A stretch of DNA of 64,000 bases. It comes from Pseudooceanicola pacificus (GTDB taxonomy: Bacteria; Pseudomonadota; Alphaproteobacteria; Rhodobacterales; Rhodobacteraceae). The translations under genes and the position numbers were made by a program. Positions 9,298 through 18,939 of this stretch are shown here, piece after piece (the stretch's first letter is position 1; each line of letters starts with the position of its first letter). The stretch spans positions 1 through 64,000 of the forward strand of contig NZ_WNXQ01000005.1 in NCBI RefSeq assembly GCF_009789075.1, read 5' to 3'. The notes beneath the pieces were generated by a model. That model worked only from the letters and a program-made list of their open reading frames with translations, had not been told where the DNA came from and did no database searches.

Positions 9298-10281
9298 TCA
9301 GGCTCCGTCGTAAAGGTGGCAGGCGACGCTGTGGCCGGGGGCGACCTCGCGCAGGGCGGGGGCCTCGGTTTTGCAGCGATCAAAGGCCGAGGGGCAGCGC
9401 GGGCAGAGCGCGCAGCCCGCCGGGCGGTTCAGCATCGAGGGCACCTCGCCCCGGATCGGCGGCTTGCGTACGCCGACCTCGGGCCGCGGGATCGCCGCCA
9501 GCAGGGCCTGGGTATAGGGATGCCTGGGGTCCTCGTAGAGCGCGCTCTTGCCCGACAGCTCGACGATCTCGCCGGCGTAGAGCACGGCGATGCGGGTCGA
9601 CACGGCACGCACCACGGCCAGGTCATGTGCGATGAAGAGGTAGGACAGCCCCAGCCGGTCCTGCAGGTCCATCAGCAGGTTGATCACCTGCGCCTGCATC
9701 GACACGTCCAGCGCGGCGACCGCCTCGTCGCAGACGATGAAATCCGGGTCCAGCGCCAGGGCGCGGGCGATCACGATGCGCTGCCGCTGCCCGCCCGAGA
9801 ATTCATGCGGAAAGCGGTCGGCGAACTGGGCCGACAGGCCGACAAGGTCCAGCAGTTCGCTTACCCGGTCGGCGCGCGCCTTGCGCGACCAGCCGCCCTG
9901 GATGTCGATCGGTTCCGCGATGATGTCGGAAATCCGCATCCTGGGGTTCATCGCCGCGTGGGGGTCCTGGAACACGAATTGCAGCCGGTGGCGCACCCGG
10001 GCCAGGGCACGTTTGCCCAGCGGGCCGGTGATGGTTTCGCCGAACAGCTCGATCTCGCCGCCGCTGGCGGGGAGCAGGCCGACCAGCATGCGCCCGATGG
10101 TCGATTTGCCCGACCCGGATTCGCCGACCACGCCCAGCGTCTCGCCGGGCATCACGTCGAAACTGGCGTCGTTCACCGCGCGCAGCACACCCCGGCCCCG
10201 GCCGCGCGCGCCGACCTTGAAGTCGCGGCGCAGGTTGCGGACCCGGATGATCGGGACGGCGGGATCGGTCGTATCCTTCAT
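9298..10281 (-). CDS. Oligopeptide/dipeptide ABC transporter ATPase (OppF/DppF type)
   Basis: The 327-residue ATPase has Walker A GESGSGKST, signature FSGGQRQRI and Walker B FIVCDEAVAALD (an Ala replaces the usual Pro after DE). The C-terminal Opp/Dpp extension has PRHPYTQALLAAIP and four cysteines (CALCPRCPSAFDRC), as expected for this subfamily. It pairs with the ATPase encoded just upstream to power peptide import. Its start overlaps the stop of that gene by 4 bases (ATGA). Confidence 0.95.
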   Translation of the reverse strand: MKDTTDPAVPIIRVRNLRRDFKVGARGRGRGVLRAVNDASFDVMPGETLGVVGESGSGKSTIGRMLVGLLPASGGEIELFGETITGPLGKRALARVRHRLQFVFQDPHAAMNPRMRISDIIAEPIDIQGGWSRKARADRVSELLDLVGLSAQFADRFPHEFSGGQRQRIVIARALALDPDFIVCDEAVAALDVSMQAQVINLLMDLQDRLGLSYLFIAHDLAVVRAVSTRIAVLYAGEIVELSGKSALYEDPRHPYTQALLAAIPRPEVGVRKPPIRGEVPSMLNRPAGCALCPRCPSAFDRCKTEAPALREVAPGHSVACHLYDGA

Positions 10282-11252
10282 GCGGCGGGCTCCCTTGCGG
10301 CAAGGCGGACGGGACAGCGGATGCGGTGGCCGGGGGCCAGTGTGTCGAGCGCGGGCGGCGTGGCCGAGCAGGCGGGCTGCGCCAGTGCGCAGCGCGGGGC
10401 GAAGTTGCAGCCCGGCGGGCGGTCGCCCGGATCGGGGATGCGGCCCGGGATGGCGTAGAGGCGGTGCATGTCCACGTCGGCCGAGGGGATCGCCTTCAGC
10501 AGCCCCTCGGAATAGGGATGGGCGGGGGCTTCGAAGATGTTGCGCGCGGGGGCGTCCTCCACCAGTTCGCCAGCATACATCACCAGCACCCGTTCGGCGA
10601 ATTCCGCCACAAGCCCCAGGTCGTGCGAGATCAGGATCACCGCCATGCCGATTTCCTCGCGCAGGTCGCGCAGCAGGTCGAGGATCTGGGCCTGCACGGT
10701 CACGTCCAGCGCGGTTGTCGGTTCGTCCGCGATCAGCAGGCGGGGGCGGCAGGCGATGGCCATGGCGATCATCACCCGCTGGCGCATTCCGCCCGACAGC
10801 TGGTGCGGAAAGTCCGTGACGCGGCGTTTCGCATCCGGGATGCGCACCATGTCGAGCAGGCCCGCGGCGGCCTTTTCGGCGGCGGCGCGGTTCAGCCCCT
10901 GGTGGATGCGCAGCGTCTCGCCGATCTGGTCGCCGATGGTCAGCACCGGGTTCAGCGAATGCATCGGGTCCTGAAAGATCATCGCGATGTCGCGGCCGCG
11001 CATCTCGTGCAGGCGGCGTTCCGGCATCGCCAGCAGATCCTCGCCGTCAAAGACGATCCGGCCCGTCATCCGGGTGTTGCGCCGGGCGTGCAGGCGCAGG
11101 ATCGACAGGGCCGTCACCGACTTGCCCGACCCGCTTTCGCCCACGATGCCCAGGGTCGACTGCGCATCGAGCGCAAAGCTCACCTCGTCGACCGAGCGGA
11201 TCCAGCCGCTGTCCACCCGGAAGTCCACGCTCAGGTTTTCGACTTGCAGCAT
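10278..11252 (-). CDS. Oligopeptide/dipeptide ABC transporter ATPase (OppD/DppD type)
   Basis: This 324-residue ATPase begins MLQVENLSVDFRVDSGWIRS at 11252. The reading frame stays open far upstream into the permease gene, but that part is antiparallel noise. Motifs are Walker A GESGSGKSV, signature LSGGMRQRVM, Walker B LLIADEPTTALDV and the C-terminal HPYSEGLLKAIPS with a Cys-containing tail (CNFAPRCALAQPAC). It forms a heterodimer with the OppF-type subunit. It lies two bases after the permease stop in the same operon. Confidence 0.95.
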   Translation of the reverse strand: MLQVENLSVDFRVDSGWIRSVDEVSFALDAQSTLGIVGESGSGKSVTALSILRLHARRNTRMTGRIVFDGEDLLAMPERRLHEMRGRDIAMIFQDPMHSLNPVLTIGDQIGETLRIHQGLNRAAAEKAAAGLLDMVRIPDAKRRVTDFPHQLSGGMRQRVMIAMAIACRPRLLIADEPTTALDVTVQAQILDLLRDLREEIGMAVILISHDLGLVAEFAERVLVMYAGELVEDAPARNIFEAPAHPYSEGLLKAIPSADVDMHRLYAIPGRIPDPGDRPPGCNFAPRCALAQPACSATPPALDTLAPGHRIRCPVRLAAREPAA

Positions 11253-11254
11253 GG

Positions 11255-12151
11255 TCAGGCCTCGATCTTCAGCCGGGGGTCCAGAACGTCGCGCAGCCCG
11301 TCGCCCAGCAGGTTGGTGCCAAGCGCCGCCAGGCTGATGGCCAGCCCGGGAAACAGCATGATCCACCAGGCCTCGACCGAATAATCGCGCCCCTCGGCGA
11401 TGATGTTGCCCCAGGAGGGCTGCGGCGGGGGCGGGCCGATGCCGAGGAAGGACAGCGCCGCCTCGGCCAGGATGGCATAGGCGAAGACGAAGGTGAGCGA
11501 GACGATCAGCGGGGCCAGGCAGTTCGGCAGGATGTGGCGAAAGATGATCCGCCCCGCGCTGGCCCCGCTGACCCGGGCGGCGTCGACATAGTCGAGTTCG
11601 CGCACCACCAGGGCGGCGGCGCGCACGATCCGGGCCATGCGCGGCACATAGGCGGCGGCCAGGGCGATGATCACGCTCGACACCTGCGGGCCGAGGGCGG
11701 CGTTGATCCCGATGGCCAGCAGGATCGCGGGAAAGGCCAGCAGCGCGTCCATGATCCGCATGATCACCCCGTCCAGCCGCCGGTACCAGGCCGAGGCCAG
11801 GCCCACCAGCGCCCCGCCGGCCGCCGCCAGCATCGCCGAGGCAAAGCCGATCCAGAGCGAAATCCGCGCGCCGTAGAGCACCCGGGTAAAGATGTCGCGC
11901 CCGAAGTTGTCGGCGCCAAATATGAAATCGGCCGAGGGCGGGGCAAAGCGCGCCCTGAGGTTCATCTTGGTCGGCTCGCCATTGCTCAGCAGCGGCGCGG
12001 CCAGGGCCATCAGCACGATGACCAGCAGGATCACCGCGCCCAGCCGGAACGAGCGGTGCCGCCACAGGCGCCGCATCAGGATGCGGCGGCGCGCGGCGCC
12101 GGGCGACAGCGGCGCGCGGGCGGCGGCGGGGGGGACGGTGGCATCAGTCAT
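11255..12151 (-). CDS. Peptide ABC transporter permease (OppC/DppC type)
   Basis: The protein has ~298 residues from the ATG at 12151 ([15 protein letters not shown]); an in-frame ATG at 12178 would overlap the upstream permease further. After an N-terminal helix ([21 protein letters not shown]) it carries the ABC2-type inner-membrane core and the EAA-like loop [18 protein letters not shown] that docks on the ATPases. About six membrane helices are apparent. Its start overlaps the end of the OppB-type gene by 8 bases. Confidence 0.94.
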   Translation of the reverse strand: MTDATVPPAAARAPLSPGAARRRILMRRLWRHRSFRLGAVILLVIVLMALAAPLLSNGEPTKMNLRARFAPPSADFIFGADNFGRDIFTRVLYGARISLWIGFASAMLAAAGGALVGLASAWYRRLDGVIMRIMDALLAFPAILLAIGINAALGPQVSSVIIALAAAYVPRMARIVRAAALVVRELDYVDAARVSGASAGRIIFRHILPNCLAPLIVSLTFVFAYAILAEAALSFLGIGPPPPQPSWGNIIAEGRDYSVEAWWIMLFPGLAISLAALGTNLLGDGLRDVLDPRLKIEA

Positions 12152-13088
12152 AGCGGACCCTCGGGTCGACATAGGCATAGATCAGGTCGATCACGATGTT
12201 GATGAAGACGAAGGCGAACCCCAGCATCAGCATGGTGCCCTGCACCACCGGGTAGTCCCGCGCCATGATCGCCTGCACCAGCAGTCGGCCGATGCCGGGC
12301 ATGGCAAAGATCTGTTCGATCACGACCGAGCCGCCGATCAGCAGCGACAGGATATAGCCCGAGACGGTGACCACCTGCATCAATGTGTTGCGAAAGGCGT
12401 GTTTCAGGATGGTCTTGCGGGGCGAGACGCCCTTGGCCCGGGCGGTGCGGATGTAATCCTGATCCAGCACGTCCAGCATGGCCGACCGGGTCATTCGCGC
12501 CAGATAGCCGATCTGGAACAGCGCCAGCACCGTGGCGGGCTGGATCAGCGAGGCCAGCCAGCGCCAGAAATCCGTGCCCATCGGCACATAGCCCGAGGAC
12601 GGCAGCCAGCCCAGCGTGACCGAGAACAGGATCACCGACAGGATGGCGATCCAGAAGTTCGGGACCGAGACGCCGATCAGGGCCAGGAACATCACCGCGC
12701 TGTCGACCCAGGTGTCGCGCCAGACGGCGGCGACGACACCCAGAACGATGCCGACCGGGATGGTGATGACAAAGGCGACCAAGGCCAGCGACAGGGTGAC
12801 GGGCAGGCGTTCCCAGACCGCCTCGGCCACCGGCTGGTTCAGCATCAGCGATTTGCCGAAATCGCCCTGTGCCAGGTTGGTGATCCACAGCCAGAGCTGC
12901 GCCAGCACCGGCCGGTCCAGACCCAGGTCGCGGCGGACCTGGGCGATGGCGTCCTGATCCGCCATGTCGCCGGCGATCAGCGTGGCCGGATCGCCCGGCA
13001 GCATGTGCATCAGCAGGAAGGTCAGCACCGCCACCACGAACATCACCGGGATCGCCTGGGCGATACGGAACGCGATGAGTCTTGGCAT
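12144..13088 (-). CDS. Peptide ABC transporter permease (OppB/DppB type)
   Basis: The 314-residue permease starts [24 protein letters not shown]. The ATG at 13088 stands nine bases after AGGAG, whereas an ATG at 13097 abuts that site, so 13088 is preferred. It has the OppB features: an N-terminal transmembrane helix, the [11 protein letters not shown] periplasmic segment, and the ATPase-docking loop [21 protein letters not shown]. It pairs with the OppC-type subunit for uptake of a peptide-like substrate. Confidence 0.94.
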   Translation of the reverse strand: MPRLIAFRIAQAIPVMFVVAVLTFLLMHMLPGDPATLIAGDMADQDAIAQVRRDLGLDRPVLAQLWLWITNLAQGDFGKSLMLNQPVAEAVWERLPVTLSLALVAFVITIPVGIVLGVVAAVWRDTWVDSAVMFLALIGVSVPNFWIAILSVILFSVTLGWLPSSGYVPMGTDFWRWLASLIQPATVLALFQIGYLARMTRSAMLDVLDQDYIRTARAKGVSPRKTILKHAFRNTLMQVVTVSGYILSLLIGGSVVIEQIFAMPGIGRLLVQAIMARDYPVVQGTMLMLGFAFVFINIVIDLIYAYVDPRVRYD

Positions 13089-13174
13089 GCCGATCATCTC
13101 CTGCCGGTCGGGATAGGGGGGAGCGTGGCGGAACGGGCGGCCGGGCCGCCCGTTCCTGGGTCAACGGTCGGGGA

Positions 13175-14734
13175 TCAGCGGTCCAGCCACATGTCCCAGA
13201 AAATGTTGATGTTATAGGGGCGGAAGCCCTTGAGGTCAGTCGACAGCGCCCGGTTCGAGCCACGGTCCGAGACCTTGATCATATAGGCGCCGTCCAGCAC
13301 TTCGGCCTCGATATCCTTCCAGGCCGCCACGCGGTCCGGCAGGTCGAGCGAGCTGTAGAACTTGGCATAGGCGGTATCGAGCTTCTCGTTGTTCTCGATA
13401 TGCGGGAAGTTGTAGATCATCGTCTCCCACTGCTGCGGGCCAAGGATCGGGTTCGAACAGAACGAGGTGGTCGACACGTTCCAGCCGCCATTGCCCGACT
13501 GCAGGTTCGAGGCGTTGGTCGTCCAGTCGGTCACGTCCAGCTTGACGTTCATGCCCGCGGCCTTGAGCTGCTCGGCCAGGACGATGATCGAATCCCGCAT
13601 GTAGTCGTAATTGGTGTTGGTCTGCAGCAGGATTTCCTCGCCGTTGTACCCGGCTTCCTTCAGCAACGCCTTGGCCTTTTCGGGGTCGCCGCCGTCGTAC
13701 CAGCCGGCGTTGTCCTCGCCGATGAAGTATTCGCCGTTGGGATAGACCATCGAGAAGTTCTTGTTGGCCGCCTCGCCGCTGGCCAGGATCAGGTCGTCGA
13801 CATCCGCCGCCGTCCGGATCGCCTGCCGGATCAGCCGGTTGTCGGTCGGCGGATTGCTGGAGTGAACGATCAGGTACTGCTGGCAGTAGGGGAAGACGGT
13901 GACCGGCACGACGCCCTCGGTCCCCTCAAGCCGCTTGGCCAGGTCCAGCGGCAGCGAGGTGGTGATATCCGCCTCGCCGGTCTGCATCGCGGCCACGCGG
14001 GCGTTGGCCTCGGGGAGGAAGTTGTAGCGCACGCCGTCGACATAGACGGTCTTCTTGCCGACATAGCCGGTGGGGCCTTCGGCATCCTCGCGCGGGACGT
14101 ATTCGGGGTTCTTCTCGATCACCAGGTGGCTGTCCTTGACCCATTCGCCCAGCTTGAAGGGGCCGGTGCCGATCACCTCGATCCCGCGCGGCGGCGCGTT
14201 GCGCTGCGAGGCGGGCAGGATGTAGAGCGGATAGACAGGCGTCTTGAGCTGGTCGATGAACACCGCGTTCAGCTTGTTCAGCTCGATGACGAAGGTATAG
14301 GGATCGGGCGTGCGGTATTCCTTGACGTCGGCCAGCGTGCCCTTGCCGGGGCTGACCTCGGCATAGCGTTCATAGGTGGCCTTGACGTCCGCCGATGTCA
14401 TCTCCTGCCCGTCCGAGAACTTGACCCCCTTGCGCAGGTGGAAGGTGAAGGTCGTGCCGTCGTCCGAGATCTCGTAGCTTTCGGCCAGCATCGGCTGGGC
14501 CGAATAGTTCTCGTCCATCGAGACGAGGCTTTCGAAGATATGCGCCTCGACTTCCAGTTCCACCAGGCTGGCCGACATCTGCGGGTCAAGCTGGCCGGGG
14601 CCGGAGTTGTTGGCATAGATGATCGTGCCGCCCATCTTGGGCTCTTCGGCAAGGGCAGGGGCCAGGGTCGCCGTGGCCAGAACCGTCGCCGAAAGCAGGA
14701 TGCCGATGGTCTTTCGTGGATCGAAGTGTTTCAT
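13175..14734 (-). CDS. Periplasmic peptide-binding protein (SBP family 5)
   Basis: The 519-residue protein starts MKHFDPRKTIGILLSATVLA, with a signal peptide cleaved after ALA-LA-EE. The family-5 pattern is clear: IFESLVSMDENYSAQPMLAESY, then KFSDGQEMTSADVKATYERY, then GTGPFKLGEW. It delivers peptides or similar compounds to the OppBCDF-type complex encoded next. AGGGAAAACGAG precedes the ATG at 14734. The 86-base gap to oppB and the 94-base gap to the acylase gene, which holds a GCCGGC hairpin, allow differential expression within the operon. Confidence 0.94.
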   Translation of the reverse strand: MKHFDPRKTIGILLSATVLATATLAPALAEEPKMGGTIIYANNSGPGQLDPQMSASLVELEVEAHIFESLVSMDENYSAQPMLAESYEISDDGTTFTFHLRKGVKFSDGQEMTSADVKATYERYAEVSPGKGTLADVKEYRTPDPYTFVIELNKLNAVFIDQLKTPVYPLYILPASQRNAPPRGIEVIGTGPFKLGEWVKDSHLVIEKNPEYVPREDAEGPTGYVGKKTVYVDGVRYNFLPEANARVAAMQTGEADITTSLPLDLAKRLEGTEGVVPVTVFPYCQQYLIVHSSNPPTDNRLIRQAIRTAADVDDLILASGEAANKNFSMVYPNGEYFIGEDNAGWYDGGDPEKAKALLKEAGYNGEEILLQTNTNYDYMRDSIIVLAEQLKAAGMNVKLDVTDWTTNASNLQSGNGGWNVSTTSFCSNPILGPQQWETMIYNFPHIENNEKLDTAYAKFYSSLDLPDRVAAWKDIEAEVLDGAYMIKVSDRGSNRALSTDLKGFRPYNINIFWDMWLDR

Positions 14735-14828
14735 CTCGTTTTCCCTGTTGTCGGTTTCATGTGTCCGGGCCGGCTGGTTGGGCTGCCGGCCTTCTTCTTG
14801 GTCTTGGTCGATCCTTGCGGCCCGCCGG

Positions 14829-17108
14829 TCAGACGGGGCGGAAAACGGTGCGCGTTGCGGCATGGGCGGCGACGGCGGCGGCGCTGTAGGCCATCGGCAC
14901 CATCTCGCCCCGCGCCCAGAGCGGGTTCTGGTCGGAATAATGCGGATCGCCGGCATGACCCGAGGTGCCGTGCATCACGATCCAGCGGCTGTTGTCCCAG
15001 TCGGACAGGTCGAAGATGTAGCGCGACACCGGCCCGTAGACCGAGCCTGTGCCCGATCCCGGAAAGCCGCCGGTGGCCAGCACGCAGTCGCCATCCCCGC
15101 CCGTCGGGTCCGAACTGGGCGGGGCCACGCCCGGCGCGCCGGGAAAGACGTGGGCCAGCGGATGGGTAAAGACCGGGCGATGCGCCTTGCCCCAGGGCTG
15201 GGGCTGCGGGCCTGCGCCGACGGTGGCGACCGCCTCGGCGATCACCGCGCCCCAGTCGGCGCCATCCAGCAGCGAGGTGTCATCGGCGCGCAGCAGGTTC
15301 GGCAGGGTCCACCACAGCTGGTTCAGCGCGGGGATGCCCGGCGCGGGAGAGGCCGCCACATGGGCCGAGGCGCGGTCGAGCCCCGAGCGGCGGGCCAGGA
15401 TGCGCGTCATCTCCTGCCGGATCAGGTAATAGATCGTGGGGGCCGTCAGCCCCGGATCCATCCGCCCGTCCCAGGCGGCGAGGGCGGACAGCAGCGGCCC
15501 GCCCCGGGGCACGGCGGCCAGGATGCGGGCCACGATCTCGCGTGCGGGGGCGCTGTCGGTGTCGCGCAGGAAATCCTGCATGTCGCCCGGGGTCAGGGCC
15601 GCGACCCTCTCGATCCGCTCGGCCAGGCGGCTGGCGCGGGTCGTGGGGTGGCAGTCGGTCACCATGTAATCGGGGTGATCCTCGGGCACGGGGCGGTTGT
15701 TGGCGGTCGTGATGTAACCCTCGGCCGGGTCCAGCTGGCGCGGCATCCGCTCGAACGGGATGTAGCCGCGCCATTCGTGGGTGCCGGTCCAGCCGGGGAC
15801 GGGCAGCCAGCCGTTCACCGCGTCGCGCTCGGGCACGGTGGCGCGGATCAGCACGCCGATATGGCCCGCGCGGTCGGCGCCGACGACATTGTGGTCGATC
15901 ACGCCCCAGCCCTTGCAGCTGTCGTAAAAGGCGTCGAGCGAGGGCGCCGTCATCATCGGCACGAGGCAGTCGAGCGAGCGGTCGGTGTCGAACAGCTGCG
16001 CCGATTTCAGCGCCAGCGCCTTGCCCGTTGCCGGATCGCCCGCGATGACCGGGCCGTGGCGCGTTTCGTGCACCGTTACGCTGGCATCCGCGCCGTCGCG
16101 CACGCGGATCGTCTCGCGCCGCGTGGTGGTCCTGGCCCATCCGTCCTCGGTCCGGTAGGTCGCGCCGCCCTCGGCGAATTCCTCGACATAGAGGTCATGC
16201 AGGTCGGCGAAGGTATGGGTCACGCACCAGGCCACGTTTTCCGTGTGGCAGAAATGCGGGAAGGCCGGGACGCCCGGGACCGAAAAGCCGATGGCGTCGA
16301 ATGCCGGGCAGGTGAGGTGCAACTGGGTGTAAATCCCCGGGATCTCGTAGGCGCGGTGCGGATCGCCCGCGACCAGCGGCATGCCCGAGGCGGTGCGCGC
16401 GCCCGAGACGGCCCAGTTGTTCGACCCGCCCACCGTCCCGTCGCCGGGGCCAAAGCCCGACAGCGCCTCGACGGCGGGGGCCAGGTCGGCCAGCGTGGCG
16501 GTCAGGCGGCGGCCCTCGGGGCCCTGGGGCACGATGAAGCGTTCCGGGCCGTTGTCGTCGTAGCGCAGCAGCGGCACGGCCTCGGGCCCGACGGTGCCCA
16601 GGGCGGCGGCGCGCCACAACTTGAACCAGACAGATCCCATGAGGATCCCGCGCTGGCGCATCACGGCGACGCCGAACCAGGGTTCCCACCGGATCGGCGC
16701 CTCGCCCAGCAGGTCGTATTCCTGCGCCGTTCCGCCCGCGTCTATCCAGGCGTTCACGCCCGCCGCGTAGCTGACCAGCATCGCCTGTGTTTCGGGGGCC
16801 AGCGCATCGTAATCCCGTTTCGCGGCGGCCTCGGCCCCCAGCTGGCGGGCCAGCCTGTCCGCGGGCAGGGCCGAAGGGCCGGCCCATTCGGCCAGCCGCC
16901 CGATGCCCCGGCGCAGGGCGGCCTCCATCTGCCACATCCGGTCCTCGGCGTGGATATATCCGTTCAGAACGAAAAGATCGTCAGGATTTTCAGCTTTCAC
17001 ATGGGGAATTCCCCACTGGTCCCGGGTGACCTCGACACGGCCGCGCAACCCCGCGAGGGTCCGGAGCTCTGCGTCGATTGCCTTGGAATTACTGGCTGGC
17101 GAGTCCAT
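14829..17108 (-). CDS. Penicillin acylase family N-terminal nucleophile hydrolase
   Basis: The 759-residue Ntn hydrolase has the family N-terminal motif GRVEVTRDQWGIPHVKAENPDDLF-like region (split here), then a linker, then the self-processing site DGTVGGSNNWAVSG, where Ser229 becomes the N-terminal nucleophile of the beta chain. VAGDPHRAYEIPG and CHTENVAWCVTHTF follow as expected. The enzyme cleaves an acyl-amide bond. I chose the ATG at 17108 because AGGGG precedes it; alternatives at 17138 and 17189 also give no clear signal peptide, which is odd for a family that is usually periplasmic. Linkage with a peptide importer suggests intracellular cleavage of an imported amide. Confidence 0.9.
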   Translation of the reverse strand: MDSPASNSKAIDAELRTLAGLRGRVEVTRDQWGIPHVKAENPDDLFVLNGYIHAEDRMWQMEAALRRGIGRLAEWAGPSALPADRLARQLGAEAAAKRDYDALAPETQAMLVSYAAGVNAWIDAGGTAQEYDLLGEAPIRWEPWFGVAVMRQRGILMGSVWFKLWRAAALGTVGPEAVPLLRYDDNGPERFIVPQGPEGRRLTATLADLAPAVEALSGFGPGDGTVGGSNNWAVSGARTASGMPLVAGDPHRAYEIPGIYTQLHLTCPAFDAIGFSVPGVPAFPHFCHTENVAWCVTHTFADLHDLYVEEFAEGGATYRTEDGWARTTTRRETIRVRDGADASVTVHETRHGPVIAGDPATGKALALKSAQLFDTDRSLDCLVPMMTAPSLDAFYDSCKGWGVIDHNVVGADRAGHIGVLIRATVPERDAVNGWLPVPGWTGTHEWRGYIPFERMPRQLDPAEGYITTANNRPVPEDHPDYMVTDCHPTTRASRLAERIERVAALTPGDMQDFLRDTDSAPAREIVARILAAVPRGGPLLSALAAWDGRMDPGLTAPTIYYLIRQEMTRILARRSGLDRASAHVAASPAPGIPALNQLWWTLPNLLRADDTSLLDGADWGAVIAEAVATVGAGPQPQPWGKAHRPVFTHPLAHVFPGAPGVAPPSSDPTGGDGDCVLATGGFPGSGTGSVYGPVSRYIFDLSDWDNSRWIVMHGTSGHAGDPHYSDQNPLWARGEMVPMAYSAAAVAAHAATRTVFRPV

Positions 17109-17335
17109 GTCAGCCCCTGCTTGATTCGGATATATCATGCCCCCGATCTTCCTCGCAGTGCGGCGGGAAAACCAGCAAAGATTATGCAAACCGGGGGATG
17201 TTAGCTGAAAAAATTTTAAATGGGCCCTTCCCTGCGTGTGATTTTAGTGCTGTCTGATATATTATGATGGCGCGTCAGGCTGGACCCGCCGGGCATTTGC
17301 CCCGTGTGACAGCCGTCAGGGTTGAAAGGACAGTG
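17109..17335. promoter_or_regulatory. Divergent promoter region, acylase operon and SDR
   Basis: An AT-rich intergenic stretch in otherwise very GC-rich DNA contains a run GAAAAAATTTTAAA near 17207. An 11-base direct repeat, GATATAT(C/T)ATG, lies at 17129-17139 close to the acylase start and at 17256-17266 on the SDR side. It must carry both divergent promoters. The repeat could be an operator, for example for the nearby TetR regulator, but it is not palindromic, so this is a weak inference. Confidence 0.45.
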
Positions 17336-18076
17336 ATGATCATCGTGACGGGCGGAACGCATGGCATCGGGCGCGCGGCGGCCGAGATCATGGCGGGCGA
17401 GGGGCATCAGGTGCTGATCGCCGGGCGGGACGCCGAAACCGGCCAGGCCATCGCCGGGGCGGTGGCGAACATCAGCTTTCAGCAGACCGACATCACCGAC
17501 GAGGCCGCCTGCCGCGCGCTGGTCGACCGGGCGATGGAACTGGGCGGCGGACGGATCGCGGGGCTGGTGAACAATGCCGGGCTGGGCCGGCGCCATGTCT
17601 TTGCTGAAACCACGCTGGCCGACTGGGACGAGGTGATGCAGGTCAATGCCCGCAGCGTCTATCTGATGACGCGGCTGGCGCTGGACGGGCTGATCGCGGC
17701 GCGCGGGTCGGTCGTCAACATCTCGTCCATCGCCGGCCGGGCGGGGGAGGAGGAGCTGGCGATCTACACCGCCTCCAAGGCCGCCGTGATCGGGCTGACC
17801 CAGGCGCTTGCGCTGGAACTGGGCCATGCGGTGCGGTTCAACGCGGTCTGCCCCGGTCAGATCGGCACCCGGATGATGGGGCGCGTGCTGTCCGACGACC
17901 GGCGGCGGCGCGAGCTGGAGCTGCGCATCCCCGCCGGGCGCATCGCCGATCCGCGCGAGGTCGGCGAGGTCATCGCCTGGCTGATCTCGGACAAGTCGAG
18001 CTATGTGAACGGCGCGGTCCTGCCCGTGGACGGCGGCGAAACGGCGGGCCTGCGCACCCCGCGGCAGCTGGAGTGA
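17336..18076 (+). CDS. Short-chain dehydrogenase/reductase (SDR)
   Basis: A 246-residue classical SDR: nucleotide-binding TGGTHGIGRAA at residues 5-15, NNAG at 79-82, catalytic Ser130/131 in VNISSIAG, and Tyr144-x3-Lys148 in YTASK. The Gly-rich loop followed by Arg31 in AGRD suggests NADP(H) preference. The start ATG at 17336 has GAAAGGAC upstream; an earlier ATG at 17264 would add an unrelated leader. It is divergent from the acylase-transporter operon, so it may process a product of that pathway, which is inference. Confidence 0.93.
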   Translation: MIIVTGGTHGIGRAAAEIMAGEGHQVLIAGRDAETGQAIAGAVANISFQQTDITDEAACRALVDRAMELGGGRIAGLVNNAGLGRRHVFAETTLADWDEVMQVNARSVYLMTRLALDGLIAARGSVVNISSIAGRAGEEELAIYTASKAAVIGLTQALALELGHAVRFNAVCPGQIGTRMMGRVLSDDRRRRELELRIPAGRIADPREVGEVIAWLISDKSSYVNGAVLPVDGGETAGLRTPRQLE

Positions 18077-18225
18077 CCCGCCGGAGCGGGCCGGGCAGCC
18101 GCGCCTGCTGACAGACCGAGCGCCGCTGCGGATGGGGCCGGATCCCCTAGCGCAGCGGCAGAGTGAAAACTTGTGGCCCCCGACCCTTCACATTAGGTTG
18201 GGCCCGCGTCCGCAGGGAGCCCGAC

Positions 18226-18939
18226 TTGACCACATCACGCGACCTTCTGGCCGAGATGAGCCAGAACCGGCCGATGCGCCGCAGGGGAATCGAACGCTAT
18301 CACCTGATCCTGGATGCCACCGAAACGCTGCTTTCCGACAGCGGGGACGAAGATATCAGCCTGGCGCAGATCGCCGAGCAGGCCGAGGTCTCTCTCGCCT
18401 CGGTCTATTACTTCTTTCCCAACCGAAATTCCGTCTATGTGGCCCTGGCCCTGCGGTTCAACGAGGAAATCTACGCCCGCTCGATCCAGCCCCTGACCGA
18501 TCCCGAGCCGCAGACATGGCAGGAACTGCTGGACATGAAGCATGCGGCGGCGGCGGCGTTCCAGAACAGCCGCCCGGCGGCGCTGCGCCTGTTCCTGGGG
18601 GCGGGGGTGTCGGCTGCCGTGCGCAGTGCCGATTTCACCGGCAACGCGCGGCTGGCCCGCAGCCGGGCGCGGATGTTCGAGGCCTATTTCGACATGCCGC
18701 CCATGCCCGACCTGCCACGCTGGCTGGAGATGTCGGCGGCGGCGATGGACGGGATCTGGTCGCTCTCCTACGGCTATCATGGCACGATCACCGAGGCCTA
18801 CCGCCGCGAGGCCACCGCCTGCGCGGTCACCTACCTCAGGCGGTATCTGCCGGAATACCTGCCGCGCAAGCCGTTGACCCGGGTGGCGCTGGACCAGATC
18901 GAGATCCCGCTGGAGGCGACGGGGCCATTGCCGCGCTGA
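18226..18939 (+). CDS. TetR/AcrR family transcriptional regulator
   Basis: The ~237-residue regulator has an N-terminal helix-turn-helix ISLAQIAEQAEVSLASVYYFF (about residues 45-65) and a variable ligand-binding C-terminal domain. I chose the TTG at 18226 because CAGGGAGCC sits 5-12 bases upstream. The first in-frame ATG downstream is at 18256, and an upstream ATG at 18163 has no site. Likely targets are the SDR or the acylase operon, but no palindromic operator was identified with confidence. Confidence 0.88.
   Translation: MTTSRDLLAEMSQNRPMRRRGIERYHLILDATETLLSDSGDEDISLAQIAEQAEVSLASVYYFFPNRNSVYVALALRFNEEIYARSIQPLTDPEPQTWQELLDMKHAAAAAFQNSRPAALRLFLGAGVSAAVRSADFTGNARLARSRARMFEAYFDMPPMPDLPRWLEMSAAAMDGIWSLSYGYHGTITEAYRREATACAVTYLRRYLPEYLPRKPLTRVALDQIEIPLEATGPLPR

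Noticed and set aside
7792..10458. An 888-codon open frame on the plus strand
   Set aside because: It lies antisense to the amidase and peptide ABC ATPase genes, is full of Arg, Gly, Ala and His, and has no domain; it is a shadow of GC-rich codon use.
11125..12065. Upstream extension of the OppD-type ATPase frame
   Set aside because: The frame stays open through the OppC-type gene, but the ATPase domain starts at MLQVENLSV (11252) and the extension is out-of-frame permease sequence.
14619..17204. An 861-codon open frame on the plus strand
   Set aside because: It is antisense to the penicillin acylase gene, whose catalytic residues are clear; no motif on the plus strand.
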